Assembly (NCBI GenBank): GCA_002385485.1
Contig: DGDP01000101.1
Location: forward strand, 489 to 6,343
Length of the DNA: 5,855 bases
Origin: Acetomicrobium sp. UBA3949
GTDB taxonomy: Bacteria; Synergistota; Synergistia; Synergistales; Acetomicrobiaceae
Direction of reading: 5' to 3'
Position 1 is the first letter of the stretch. Every line of letters begins with the position of its first letter. Made by a program: the position numbers and the translations under genes. Below are positions 1 through 5,595 of this stretch, piece after piece. The notes under the pieces were generated by a model. The model did not search any database. It was not told where the DNA came from and saw nothing but the letters and a program-made list of their open reading frames with translations.

Positions 1-1211
1 CGCCAGGACATCTCCCATTCAAGTAAGGCAATGCCTTGCTCCCTTAAGTCCTTGCCTGATGATTTAAGCTTTAAGGCCATCTCGCGTTCTGCCCTTTCAA
101 AGTCGCCGGTGTAGTTATGGGCCGCCTGACGGCGAAGCTCCGCAAAGTCAAATATCGAAACGTCCCCTCTTTCCCGTGCCGCTCCAGCGTAGCCAAAATT
201 CTTCATTTCCATATAGGAAGCGTCGATGTAGTCTAAGGCCTTTTTTACTCCCCTGCCGGCAGCCTCCTTAAACATTCCAAGCACGTCGCGGGGCGTTCGA
301 GCAACGGTAAAGACGTTGTAGTAGGCCATGTTCAGGTGGGGAATGGAAACCGAATAAACTTCCTTTTGCCTGCATTCGCGGTTGAGCACAAAGGGCGGCA
401 ATGTGACGCTTGGACCAAGGACGTCTCGAAGTTCGGGACGCGCTTCAATCTCCAGGTCGATGAAGCTCTGTAAAAGCGACGCGCTAAGTCCGCCGAAATA
501 GCTTCCGCCGTGGGCTTCTTTTCCTATGACGTAGGTCATTACCAAAGCCTTTCCCATGGTGCTTAAAAAATATCCGGGCCCGGGCGCACCGGGAAGGCCG
601 GCATCCGTCGGCTCTGTGTTTACGGCGCCGATAAAGTTCAAACCTTCCCGCTCGGCCAAATCCGCCAAAAGGGGCAAGGCCGATATCATCCCCTGGCTTG
701 ATCCCTCCTCGTCAAAGACCAGGGCAACGACGACGTTAACGCCAAAAAGCGAGGGGTCTCGGGCAAATTCTTTGATCAAATCAAGCTCCAGGGCCACACC
801 GCACTTCATGTCCATGACGCCGCGGCCAAAGATCCAGTTGCCGCTTTCAAGGTCGGCCCTTGCCTGCCCGTCCATGGGTCGGCTCGCCATAGCTTGCGTC
901 AAGGCCTCAGGGTTAAAAGCCTTGTCCGCCAAGTTTCCGTACACCTCAGCCCCTACCACGTCAAAATGTCCGATAAAAAGAACGGTGTCGGGCACATTCA
1001 AGGAAGAGCGAACCAAGGCAACGACCGAATGGCGATGGCCGTCAGGGCCGGGTACCAAATTTAAATGGCCTGGATGTTCCATGAAGTAGCGTTCTTTATT
1101 CAGGCCGTCATATATGTACCTTGCTATCTCGACTTCACCATCGGAACCCGTGACGCTCGGAATACGAACAAGCTCGATCAGCTCTTTATATATGCGATCC
1201 TCCACAGACAT
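1..1211 (-). CDS. rocB: RocB-like M20-family metallohydrolase (arginine utilization protein RocB type), 3' end cut by window edge
   Basis: This reading frame has no stop for 403 codons and runs off the left edge. RocB proteins are about 550 residues, so roughly the last quarter is missing. The M20 metallopeptidase pattern is clear: GHFDVV (H82, D84), FGRGVMDMK (residues 128-136, D134), FDEEG (catalytic-type E168 and metal-type E169), NTEPT (E200) and KEAHGG (H234). The stretch around DLESGNWIFGRG is close to what I recall of Bacillus RocB. RocB belongs to the Bacillus arginine/ornithine catabolic regulon, but its exact reaction is not well established; cleavage of a peptide or N-acyl bond in the cytoplasm is the family expectation. 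No signal peptide is seen. ATG 1211 is chosen because homology begins there, but its Shine-Dalgarno (AAGGGG, 11 bases upstream) is weak. It lies 84 bp after the symporter stop, with its own candidate promoter. The sequence looks more GC-rich than the symporter. Confidence 0.88.
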   Translation of the reverse strand, partial: MSVEDRIYKELIELVRIPSVTGSDGEVEIARYIYDGLNKERYFMEHPGHLNLVPGPDGHRHSVVALVRSSLNVPDTVLFIGHFDVVGAEVYGNLADKAFNPEALTQAMASRPMDGQARADLESGNWIFGRGVMDMKCGVALELDLIKEFARDPSLFGVNVVVALVFDEEGSSQGMISALPLLADLAEREGLNFIGAVNTEPTDAGLPGAPGPGYFLSTMGKALVMTYVIGKEAHGGSYFGGLSASLLQSFIDLEIEARPELRDVLGPSVTLPPFVLNRECRQKEVYSVSIPHLNMAYYNVFTVARTPRDVLGMFKEAAGRGVKKALDYIDASYMEMKNFGYAGAARERGDVSIFDFAELRRQAAHNYTGDFERAEREMALKLKSSGKDLREQGIALLEWEMSW

Positions 1212-1266
1212 TGATGTAATATCCCCTTTGCATGTAAAGTCCGCCTCCCTATAGTTATTAGAAAGG

Positions 1267-1295
1267 ATGATATATATTTTATCCTTAATTCTCAA
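1267..1295 (-). promoter_or_regulatory. candidate sigma-A-type promoter for the RocB-like gene
   Basis: On the minus strand TTGAGA (1295-1290) and TATCAT (1272-1267) are separated by exactly 17 bases. Each box matches the consensus at five of six positions. The -35 box begins immediately after the symporter stop codon, and the expected start of transcription near 1260 would leave a leader of about 50 bases. A weak AT-rich stem (AAGGAT/ATCCTT, 1263-1286) overlaps the same bases; it lacks a T-run and is not convincing as a terminator. The promoter would let the RocB-like gene be expressed apart from the upstream operon. Confidence 0.45.
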
Positions 1296-2736
1296 TTATT
1301 CCTCATAAAATAACTTAAAATCAGGATCAATCTCTCCGGCATTCATATACCTAGCACGGTAGTCTCTTAAAAGTGAAAGGAATTTTGGTGCCAATAACAA
1401 AATAGCGAAAAGGTTTATGAAAATTGGAATTCCCATGGACACATCAATAAACATCCATACCTTATATGTTGGAAGGCCATAAATGTATGCATATAACACC
1501 AATAGAAAACCAGGAAGAGGGTAGATGATCTTGTTAGCCTTTAGTATTGTTTTTAAATGGCTAGTTTTTGGCCCAACAATATAGGTAAAAAGCGTTTCGA
1601 ATTGTGCGAAAAGACCCGTTGCGGTAGTGAGCCCAAACAGGAATATGCCCACAACTAAAAGAGCTGCTCCCAGCTGTCCAAATCCAGTAGAGAAGGCACT
1701 TAACGTTAATGTGGCACCATCTAATCCAGAACTCCAAGTTCCTGAATTTATAATCATGAAAGCCGTGATAGTGCATATTATCAACGTGTCTGTAAAAACC
1801 TCGAATATGCCCATAATGCCTTGCTTAACTGGATGGTTCACTTTTGCTGTAGCGTGGATCATTGGTGAGGATCCCCAACCTGCCTCGTTACTATATACAG
1901 CCCTGGCCATTCCAACCTGTATCATCTTAGAAAAAGCAGCCCCAGTAAATCCTCCAATTGCTGCGGTTCCTGTAAATGCGCTTGAGAAAATAAGCTTGAT
2001 GGTTTCGGGAATCATTGCAACATTTCTAAAAATAACTATTAACCCTCCGCCAATATAAAAAAGACACATAAACGGAACAATTAGCGAAGCTATTTTTCCC
2101 AAACCTTTAATGCCACCCCAGATATTAGCATAAAGAAGTAAAAGGAAAACGAAGCTTACTATAAGTATATTTACATTGAAAGTTCCAGCTATAGCCTCAG
2201 ATACTGTGTAATTCTGAATATTAAAAATATATCCTATAAAGAATCCAACGAGGAAGAGAAAGCATAATATTCTAGCAAAGGTGTTCCATCCTTTTTCTTT
2301 CCCTATTCCGCGGCTTATGTAGTATGTAGGTCCTCCGTAAGTCAAATCTTCCCCGATATGAGTCCTATAATAAAGAGCGAGACTAACTTCCACCATCTTT
2401 ATAGCCTGACCAAAAATTCCCGCCATCCACATCCAAAAAACAGCACCAGGCCCGCCCACGGCTACAGCTGTAGCTACACCGCCGATGTTCCCAACTCCAA
2501 CTGTCGATCCTATGGCAACACTTACAGCCTGGAAGGGGGTCAATGTTCCTAATCCCTCCTCTTTTTCTTTGGAGAAAATTCGACCAATGGTGTTTCCCAT
2601 CACATATCCAAAATGTCTGAACTGAAAGAATCCCGAGATCACTGTAAAGAAAATTCCAGTTCCGAGGATTAAAATAATTAGTGGCGTCCCCCCACATCCA
2701 ATCGACAAGTGTTTCTACAAAACTTAATAACCACAT
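1296..2736 (-). CDS. sodium:alanine/glycine (AGCS) family symporter, with a frameshift near the N-terminus
   Basis: Polytopic inner-membrane carrier of the AGCS family, which couples uptake of small neutral amino acids to sodium. Repaired length is 479 residues, normal for the family. Family landmarks, in repaired numbering, are GTGIFF (about 24-30), GTLTPFQA (63-70), VGVGNIGG (79-86), GGPGAVFWMW (94-103), KMVEVSLALYYR (113-124), YGGPTYYI (133-140) and NEAGWGSSP (283-291). The natural start is ATG 2736 with AGGAGGAG eight bases upstream, giving MWLLSFVETLVDWMWG. The frame then breaks in a six-G run (2693-2688) and the rest is in another frame, where homology resumes at TPLIILILGTG. A TTG at 2708 could start a 470-residue form in the downstream frame, but it lacks a good ribosome site. 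Real mutation, slippage and sequencing error are all possible. The usual GWxYYGE motif near the C-terminal third is replaced, so the substrate may differ. Confidence 0.85.
2688..2693 (-). other. six-G homopolymer at the symporter frameshift
   Basis: The coding strand reads TGG ATG TGG GGG GAC in the frame of ATG 2736. Deleting one G gives TGG ATG TGG GGG ACG CCA CTA, that is WMWGTPL, which joins the N-terminal segment smoothly to the conserved LGTGIFF helix. A single extra G therefore explains the break. G runs of this size are prone to replication slippage and to sequencing error. Confidence 0.75.
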
Positions 2737-2796
2737 GTCTTTATCTCCTCCTCAAACATAAAAAATTAACGCAAAAGATCTCAAATTTTCGCTATA

Positions 2797-3675
2797 TTAC
2801 CATTGCCTGAGCAAAGGCCTAGTAAGACATGTAGGGCCTCCTGTGCCGCAAAGGGAAATATTTTCACCGGGGTATTCATAAACTTTAGCACCATAGCGCC
2901 TCAATTTAGAGGAAACGGTTGCATTTCCTTCAAGAAGTACACAAATTCGTGGAGCTAACGTTAAAACATTACATCCGAGGATCTTATACTCCTCCTCCGG
3001 GACTTCAATAAGCGAATAGCCCCGTTCAAGCAAGTATTGACGCAATCGCACCGGCATTAGTGGCGAATATACGACAGCCAAATCCTTGTCTATAAGGCTA
3101 ACTATCGACATTAGATGGAGGCATTCCTCTGGGCCTCTGTCGTGCGGCAAATCAAAGATTATGTGGTTTTCAACGAAAGCGGTAAAGGAGAAAAATTGCC
3201 GGATGCCCTCTTCATTAGTGCGATATCTCCTTCCTAGGGCTACTGTATTCTCGTCCAGCCACAGCACGTCGCCACCTTCCATCTTTCCCTGTTCAGCTAT
3301 CGCACCAAAAATCGGAATGTCAAGGCTTTCTAAATAAGCCTGCATAGCCGCGGGCTCTTTTCTACGCAAGGCTTTGCTCATATTCATTAGAATCGCGCCA
3401 TTCTTGGTAATCTGCACGGGGTCGTGAGTATAAATAGAATCCAATCCCGTTTCTTCGTTTGAGGGAAGGTAAAAGATATCGTCAACAAAGCGTCTCAGTA
3501 TTGACTCAAAGTATCCATATTCCTCCAACGCCTTGTCAAAGCTGGGACAGCCAAGATAACCGAAACGTTTCCACTCTGCATTGAGATGTTCCTGCGAAAG
3601 AAAAGCATCGCGAGGATGTTTTAGGAGCACCGATCGAAGCGGTGCGATCATGGATTGACAACCAAATGACACCAT
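2797..3675 (-). CDS. guanidino-group hydrolase, dimethylargininase/arginine deiminase superfamily (second tandem copy)
   Basis: A 292-residue cytoplasmic enzyme of the pentein (guanidine-modifying) fold. Members hydrolyse or transfer the guanidino group of arginine-like substrates through a covalent cysteine intermediate. The catalytic set is present: D79 and D85 in DSIYTHD, E133 and D136 in MEGGD, H187 in ECLHLMS, and nucleophile C283 in GGPTCLTRPL. The HLMS context resembles dimethylargininases (HLKS) more than arginine deiminases (HLD). Compared with the upstream copy there is no gap and about 47% identity by hand count (137 of 292). R84 of that copy is H84 here, and residues 111-120 and 161-180 differ strongly, so substrate preference may differ. 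ATG 3675 aligns with the start of the paralogue. Its AAGGAG (3691-3686) lies five bases after the paralogue's stop, suggesting coupled translation. Exact substrate is unknown; arginine, methylarginine or another guanidino acid is possible. Confidence 0.85.
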   Translation of the reverse strand: MVSFGCQSMIAPLRSVLLKHPRDAFLSQEHLNAEWKRFGYLGCPSFDKALEEYGYFESILRRFVDDIFYLPSNEETGLDSIYTHDPVQITKNGAILMNMSKALRRKEPAAMQAYLESLDIPIFGAIAEQGKMEGGDVLWLDENTVALGRRYRTNEEGIRQFFSFTAFVENHIIFDLPHDRGPEECLHLMSIVSLIDKDLAVVYSPLMPVRLRQYLLERGYSLIEVPEEEYKILGCNVLTLAPRICVLLEGNATVSSKLRRYGAKVYEYPGENISLCGTGGPTCLTRPLLRQW

Positions 3676-3695
3676 GACAATCTATCTCCTTTTAA

Positions 3696-4574
3696 TTAAT
3701 ACTGCCTGAGAAGGGGGCGTGTGAGGCAAGTGGGTCCGCCGCCGCCTTTCCAACATATCTCCGTGCCCGGAAATTCCAAAACTTCTAGGCCCGCCTTTCT
3801 CATTCGATCCCTCGTGATGGGATTGCCCTTGATCATGAGAACCAATCCCGGCTCTAATGCAAGGACATTACAGGCCATGGTGTCATATTCTTCATCGGGA
3901 ACTTCGATCAAGGTAAAACCCCGACGGATCAGTTCCTTGCGGAAAGTAACAGGCATTTGTTTCGAATAGACAACGGCCTTCCTGTGATCTACGGGGCTTA
4001 TGAAGGACATTAAATGGAGACATTCCGCCGGGCCATTCCAATGGGGAATCGGATAATCTAAAACGGTAAATTTTCCTTGGGCAAACTGTTTAAGCTGCAA
4101 GATCCCTTCGGTATTTGTCCTATAACTGATCCCAACAGCAAGGGTTTCCGGGTCAAGCCAGGCCATGTCGCCACCTTCCATTGTGCCCTCTCCCTGAATC
4201 CACCCAAGAATCGGAAGGCCAATTTCATCGAAAAATCTGCCTGCGGCAGCCGCTTCACCGGAACGCTGCGGTTTTCCCATGTTGAAAAGAATGGCTCCGT
4301 CATCGGTAATCATGCAACTATCCCTTGCGTATATGGAATCAGGGCCGGTAGCCTCGTCGGCAGGGAGAGTAAATACCTCTTTAACATGGCTTTTGATTAT
4401 CTCAAAAAAACAAGCGTATTCTTCGATAGCTCTGGAGAAGTCAATAGGCCCCGTATATCCAAGGTCTTTCCAATTGGCATCCAGCGTTGCTTGATCGTGG
4501 TATGCCTCTTGGGGCTTTTTTACAAGTACCTTTTCAAGCTTTCCAACTTCAGACTGTGCTCCCCATGATCTCAC
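3696..4574 (-). CDS. guanidino-group hydrolase, dimethylargininase/arginine deiminase superfamily (first tandem copy)
   Basis: First gene of the minus-strand operon, 292 residues, exactly the length of the following paralogue. It is expected to act in the cytoplasm on a guanidino compound, releasing ammonia or an amine and leaving a ureido product such as citrulline. Visible active-site residues are D79 and D85 in PDSIYARD, E133 and D136 in MEGGD, H187 in ECLHLMS and nucleophile C283 in GGPTCLTRPL. The YARD motif resembles the TRD guanidinium-binding segment of arginine deiminases, while HLMS is more dimethylargininase-like. The start is GTG 4574, not the ATG 27 codons upstream. GGAGG (4586-4582) sits seven bases before GTG, the protein then aligns with its paralogue from residue 1, and the upstream extension has no homology. 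The gene is divergent from the Lrp-type regulator, which probably controls it. Arginine deiminase, dimethylargininase and amidinotransferase activities cannot be separated from sequence alone. Confidence 0.86.
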   Translation of the reverse strand: MRSWGAQSEVGKLEKVLVKKPQEAYHDQATLDANWKDLGYTGPIDFSRAIEEYACFFEIIKSHVKEVFTLPADEATGPDSIYARDSCMITDDGAILFNMGKPQRSGEAAAAGRFFDEIGLPILGWIQGEGTMEGGDMAWLDPETLAVGISYRTNTEGILQLKQFAQGKFTVLDYPIPHWNGPAECLHLMSFISPVDHRKAVVYSKQMPVTFRKELIRRGFTLIEVPDEEYDTMACNVLALEPGLVLMIKGNPITRDRMRKAGLEVLEFPGTEICWKGGGGPTCLTRPLLRQY

Positions 4575-4614
4575 AAAAATTCCTCCTTTTTTAGTGATAG
4601 CATTATTGTTTATA

Positions 4615-4630
4615 ATCACATATACATGAT
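4615..4630. promoter_or_regulatory. imperfect palindrome, possible operator
   Basis: ATCA-CA-TATA-CA-TGAT is symmetric at 12 of 16 positions around the centre at 4622/4623. It lies about 40 bases upstream of GTG 4574 and overlaps the place where the operon promoter should be. Binding by the adjacent Lrp-type regulator is an inference. Confidence 0.3.
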
Positions 4631-4640
4631 AAATTGGATC

Positions 4641-4654
4641 TGTGCCATGACACA
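4641..4654. promoter_or_regulatory. 14-bp near-palindrome TGTGCCATGACACA, possible operator
   Basis: Arms TGTG and CACA surround a CATG core, with 12 of 14 positions symmetric. It lies near the middle of the divergent gap, 25 bp from the centre of the neighbouring palindrome. It is a plausible site for the dimeric regulator encoded next door, but no consensus is available to test it against. Confidence 0.35.
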
Positions 4655-4679
4655 TGTAACGTAATGCTTAAAAATATGT

Positions 4680-4716
4680 TATATTTATGTAGAAGCATCA
4701 GCTGAATATAAATATA
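4680..4716. repeat. 9-bp inverted repeat TATATTTAT / ATAAATATA flanking 19 bases
   Basis: Perfect 9-bp arms at 4680-4688 and 4708-4716 are symmetric about 4698, just upstream of the regulator's ribosome site. The arms are pure A/T, so chance occurrence in AT-rich DNA is a real possibility. The position would suit autoregulation of the Lrp-type gene. Confidence 0.35.
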
Positions 4717-4739
4717 TGTTAATGAATTGGAGGAAAAAT

Positions 4740-5216
4740 ATGACAAACGTTAAGAAAAAAGTAATCATTGACGAAATTGACAAGAAAATACTAGATGAAT
4801 TGCAACAGAACGGAAGAATTTCTTTTAGAGAATTGGCAAAAAGGGTAGGGCTCTCAGCGCCATCCGTGATCGAGAGAGTGAGAAGACTGGAGGATGCAGA
4901 GGTAATAATGGGATACGGCGCCTTTGTTGATCATAAAAAAGTCGGTTATCCGATAAAGGCGCTTGCATATATGTATACCAGTTTCAATAACCCGGATTTG
5001 CGTATATTAGGAGAGATAAGCGCAATACCCGAAGTATTACGTTATTGGAGCATAACCGGTGAAAACGATTATTGCATCGAGATTATTGCCAGATCTATCG
5101 AGGATCTTGGTCGCATTTTGACTGATCTCGCAAAACTTGGCAAACTCTCAACTTGCGTAGCCCTTAACTGGGAAGATAAAAGAATCATTCCAGTAAATAT
5201 CAATGACTTGGACTAG
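4740..5216 (+). CDS. Lrp/AsnC-family transcriptional regulator
   Basis: A 158-residue regulator of typical Lrp/AsnC length. Residues 10-22 (IDEIDKKILDELQ) open the DNA-binding domain. The helix-turn-helix is at about 28-50, with RELAKRVGLSAPSVIERVRRLE including the usual LS-x-x-V-x-x-R-x-x-x-LE pattern. A short linker (GYGAFVD) leads to the RAM ligand-binding and oligomerisation domain (about 70-146), including the TGENDYCIEI strand where this family usually senses amino acids. ATG 4740 is chosen over the in-frame ATG at 4716 because GGAGGA (4729-4734) lies between them, six bases before 4740, and the family motif begins close to this start. It is divergent from the guanidino-hydrolase operon, so it probably controls that operon and itself in response to an amino acid, perhaps arginine, citrulline or ornithine. 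The ligand is inferred from context only. A single gene; the next plus-strand gene is 379 bp away. Confidence 0.93.
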   Translation: MTNVKKKVIIDEIDKKILDELQQNGRISFRELAKRVGLSAPSVIERVRRLEDAEVIMGYGAFVDHKKVGYPIKALAYMYTSFNNPDLRILGEISAIPEVLRYWSITGENDYCIEIIARSIEDLGRILTDLAKLGKLSTCVALNWEDKRIIPVNINDLD

Positions 5217-5310
5217 GGCTAACGTGAAAACAACACCATAAATTTTTGTAAATTTTCAGAGCCACCGTGGGACCTAAAATATGGTACTTACGTTAATCCA
5301 TCTTTACATA

Positions 5311-5329
5311 GGCAGACTGCCCACTTTTT
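5311..5329 (+). terminator. weak possible intrinsic terminator after the regulator
   Basis: GGCA-GAC-TGCC (5311-5321) forms a short GC-rich hairpin, and TTTTT follows at 5325-5329 after three intervening bases. The stem of four pairs is shorter than usual, and it lies about 95 bases after the regulator's stop, so this is only a weak candidate. Confidence 0.25.
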
Positions 5330-5496
5330 AACGGGTATTCAGCATGCAAACTCCGCCGTAACGTGTATTTATCTGCTACTGTTTTGTTGTGAGCTGTCTC
5401 AGCCTGAAGGGGTGCAAAATTCCATCTACCTCCAATAAATTTATAGAATCAAGGAAATGCCATCAACTTTTCGTATATTGCTCAGCTGTCCATTTA

Positions 5497-5543
5497 TTGT
5501 CAATGTACTATGGTTGACATATGACGATGGAACGCTTTACATA
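5497..5543 (+). promoter_or_regulatory. candidate promoter(s) for the amidase-like gene
   Basis: TTGACA (5514-5519) is a perfect -35 box, but its possible -10 partners are poor (TTACAT at 17 or TACATA at 18 bases). A second overlapping option is TTGTCA (5497-5502), 17 bases, then TATGAC (5520-5525), with five and four matches to consensus. Either would start transcription 45-65 bases before the ATG at 5596. Confidence 0.4.
5498..5519. promoter_or_regulatory. inverted repeat TGTCAA-N10-TTGACA overlapping a -35 box
   Basis: Perfect 6-bp arms (5498-5503 and 5514-5519) flank ten bases. The right arm is a consensus -35 hexamer, so a dimeric protein bound here would block or modulate transcription of the amidase-like gene. 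The two half-sites are 16 bp apart start to start, about one and a half helical turns. Confidence 0.35.
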
Positions 5544-5595
5544 CCTCATATGATCAGATACCATGAAATTACAAAATTTAAGGAGGTAGGGAATT

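Larger units (their letters stand above)
4575..4739. promoter_or_regulatory. divergent regulatory region between hydrolase operon and Lrp-type regulator
   Basis: This 165-bp AT-rich gap separates two divergent genes and must hold both promoters. No pair of boxes is close to consensus. TATATT (4680-4685) and TATAAA (4707-4712) are possible plus-strand -10 elements, and TATAAA on the minus strand (about 4615-4610) is one for the operon, all without a good -35 partner. Weak promoters plus the palindromes listed separately fit activation or bending by an Lrp-family protein. Ribosome sites flank both ends: GGAGG 4586-4582 on the minus strand and GGAGGA 4729-4734 on the plus strand. Confidence 0.6.
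5217..5595. other. 379-bp non-coding region between the regulator and the amidase-like gene
   Basis: I find no convincing gene in any frame; the longest start-to-stop stretches I noticed are very short (for example 16 codons from ATG 5281). It holds a weak hairpin with T-run near 5311-5329, copies of the hexamer TAACGT, a candidate promoter and inverted repeat at 5497-5543, and an excellent ribosome site at its right end. The middle part, about 5330-5480, shows nothing I can name and could be degraded DNA or an unrecognised leader. Confidence 0.6.

Noticed and set aside
556..1089. Open frame of 177 codons on the plus strand
   Set aside because: It lies entirely antisense to the RocB-like gene, whose M20 motifs are unmistakable; the plus-strand product has no recognisable feature and no good ribosome site.
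1263..1286. AAGGAT/ATCCTT stem as terminator after the symporter
   Set aside because: Six pairs, AT-rich 12-base loop and no T-run on the minus strand; the same bases make a better promoter.
2755..2784. Promoter-like pair TTGAGA and TATGTT on the minus strand before the symporter
   Set aside because: Transcription would begin at about 2748, inside the symporter's ribosome binding site, so the message would lose it.
2760..2792. Bulged hairpin GCgAAAA/TTTTGC followed by a six-T run between the second hydrolase and the symporter
   Set aside because: Mostly A-T pairs with a bulge, and the T-run lies five bases from the stem; too weak to call a terminator, though partial attenuation is possible.
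4575..4655. N-terminal extension of 27 residues on the first hydrolase from ATG 4655
   Set aside because: GTG 4574 has an ideal ribosome site and aligns exactly with the paralogue's start; the extension would run through the divergent regulatory region.
4716..4739. Earlier in-frame ATG for the Lrp-type regulator
   Set aside because: The GGAGGA ribosome site lies between this codon and ATG 4740, so it serves the latter.
5220..5480. Remnant of an insertion-sequence end (an IS21-type remnant was considered)
   Set aside because: The sequence had a vaguely familiar look on the minus strand, but I see no terminal inverted repeats, target duplication or transposase fragment.
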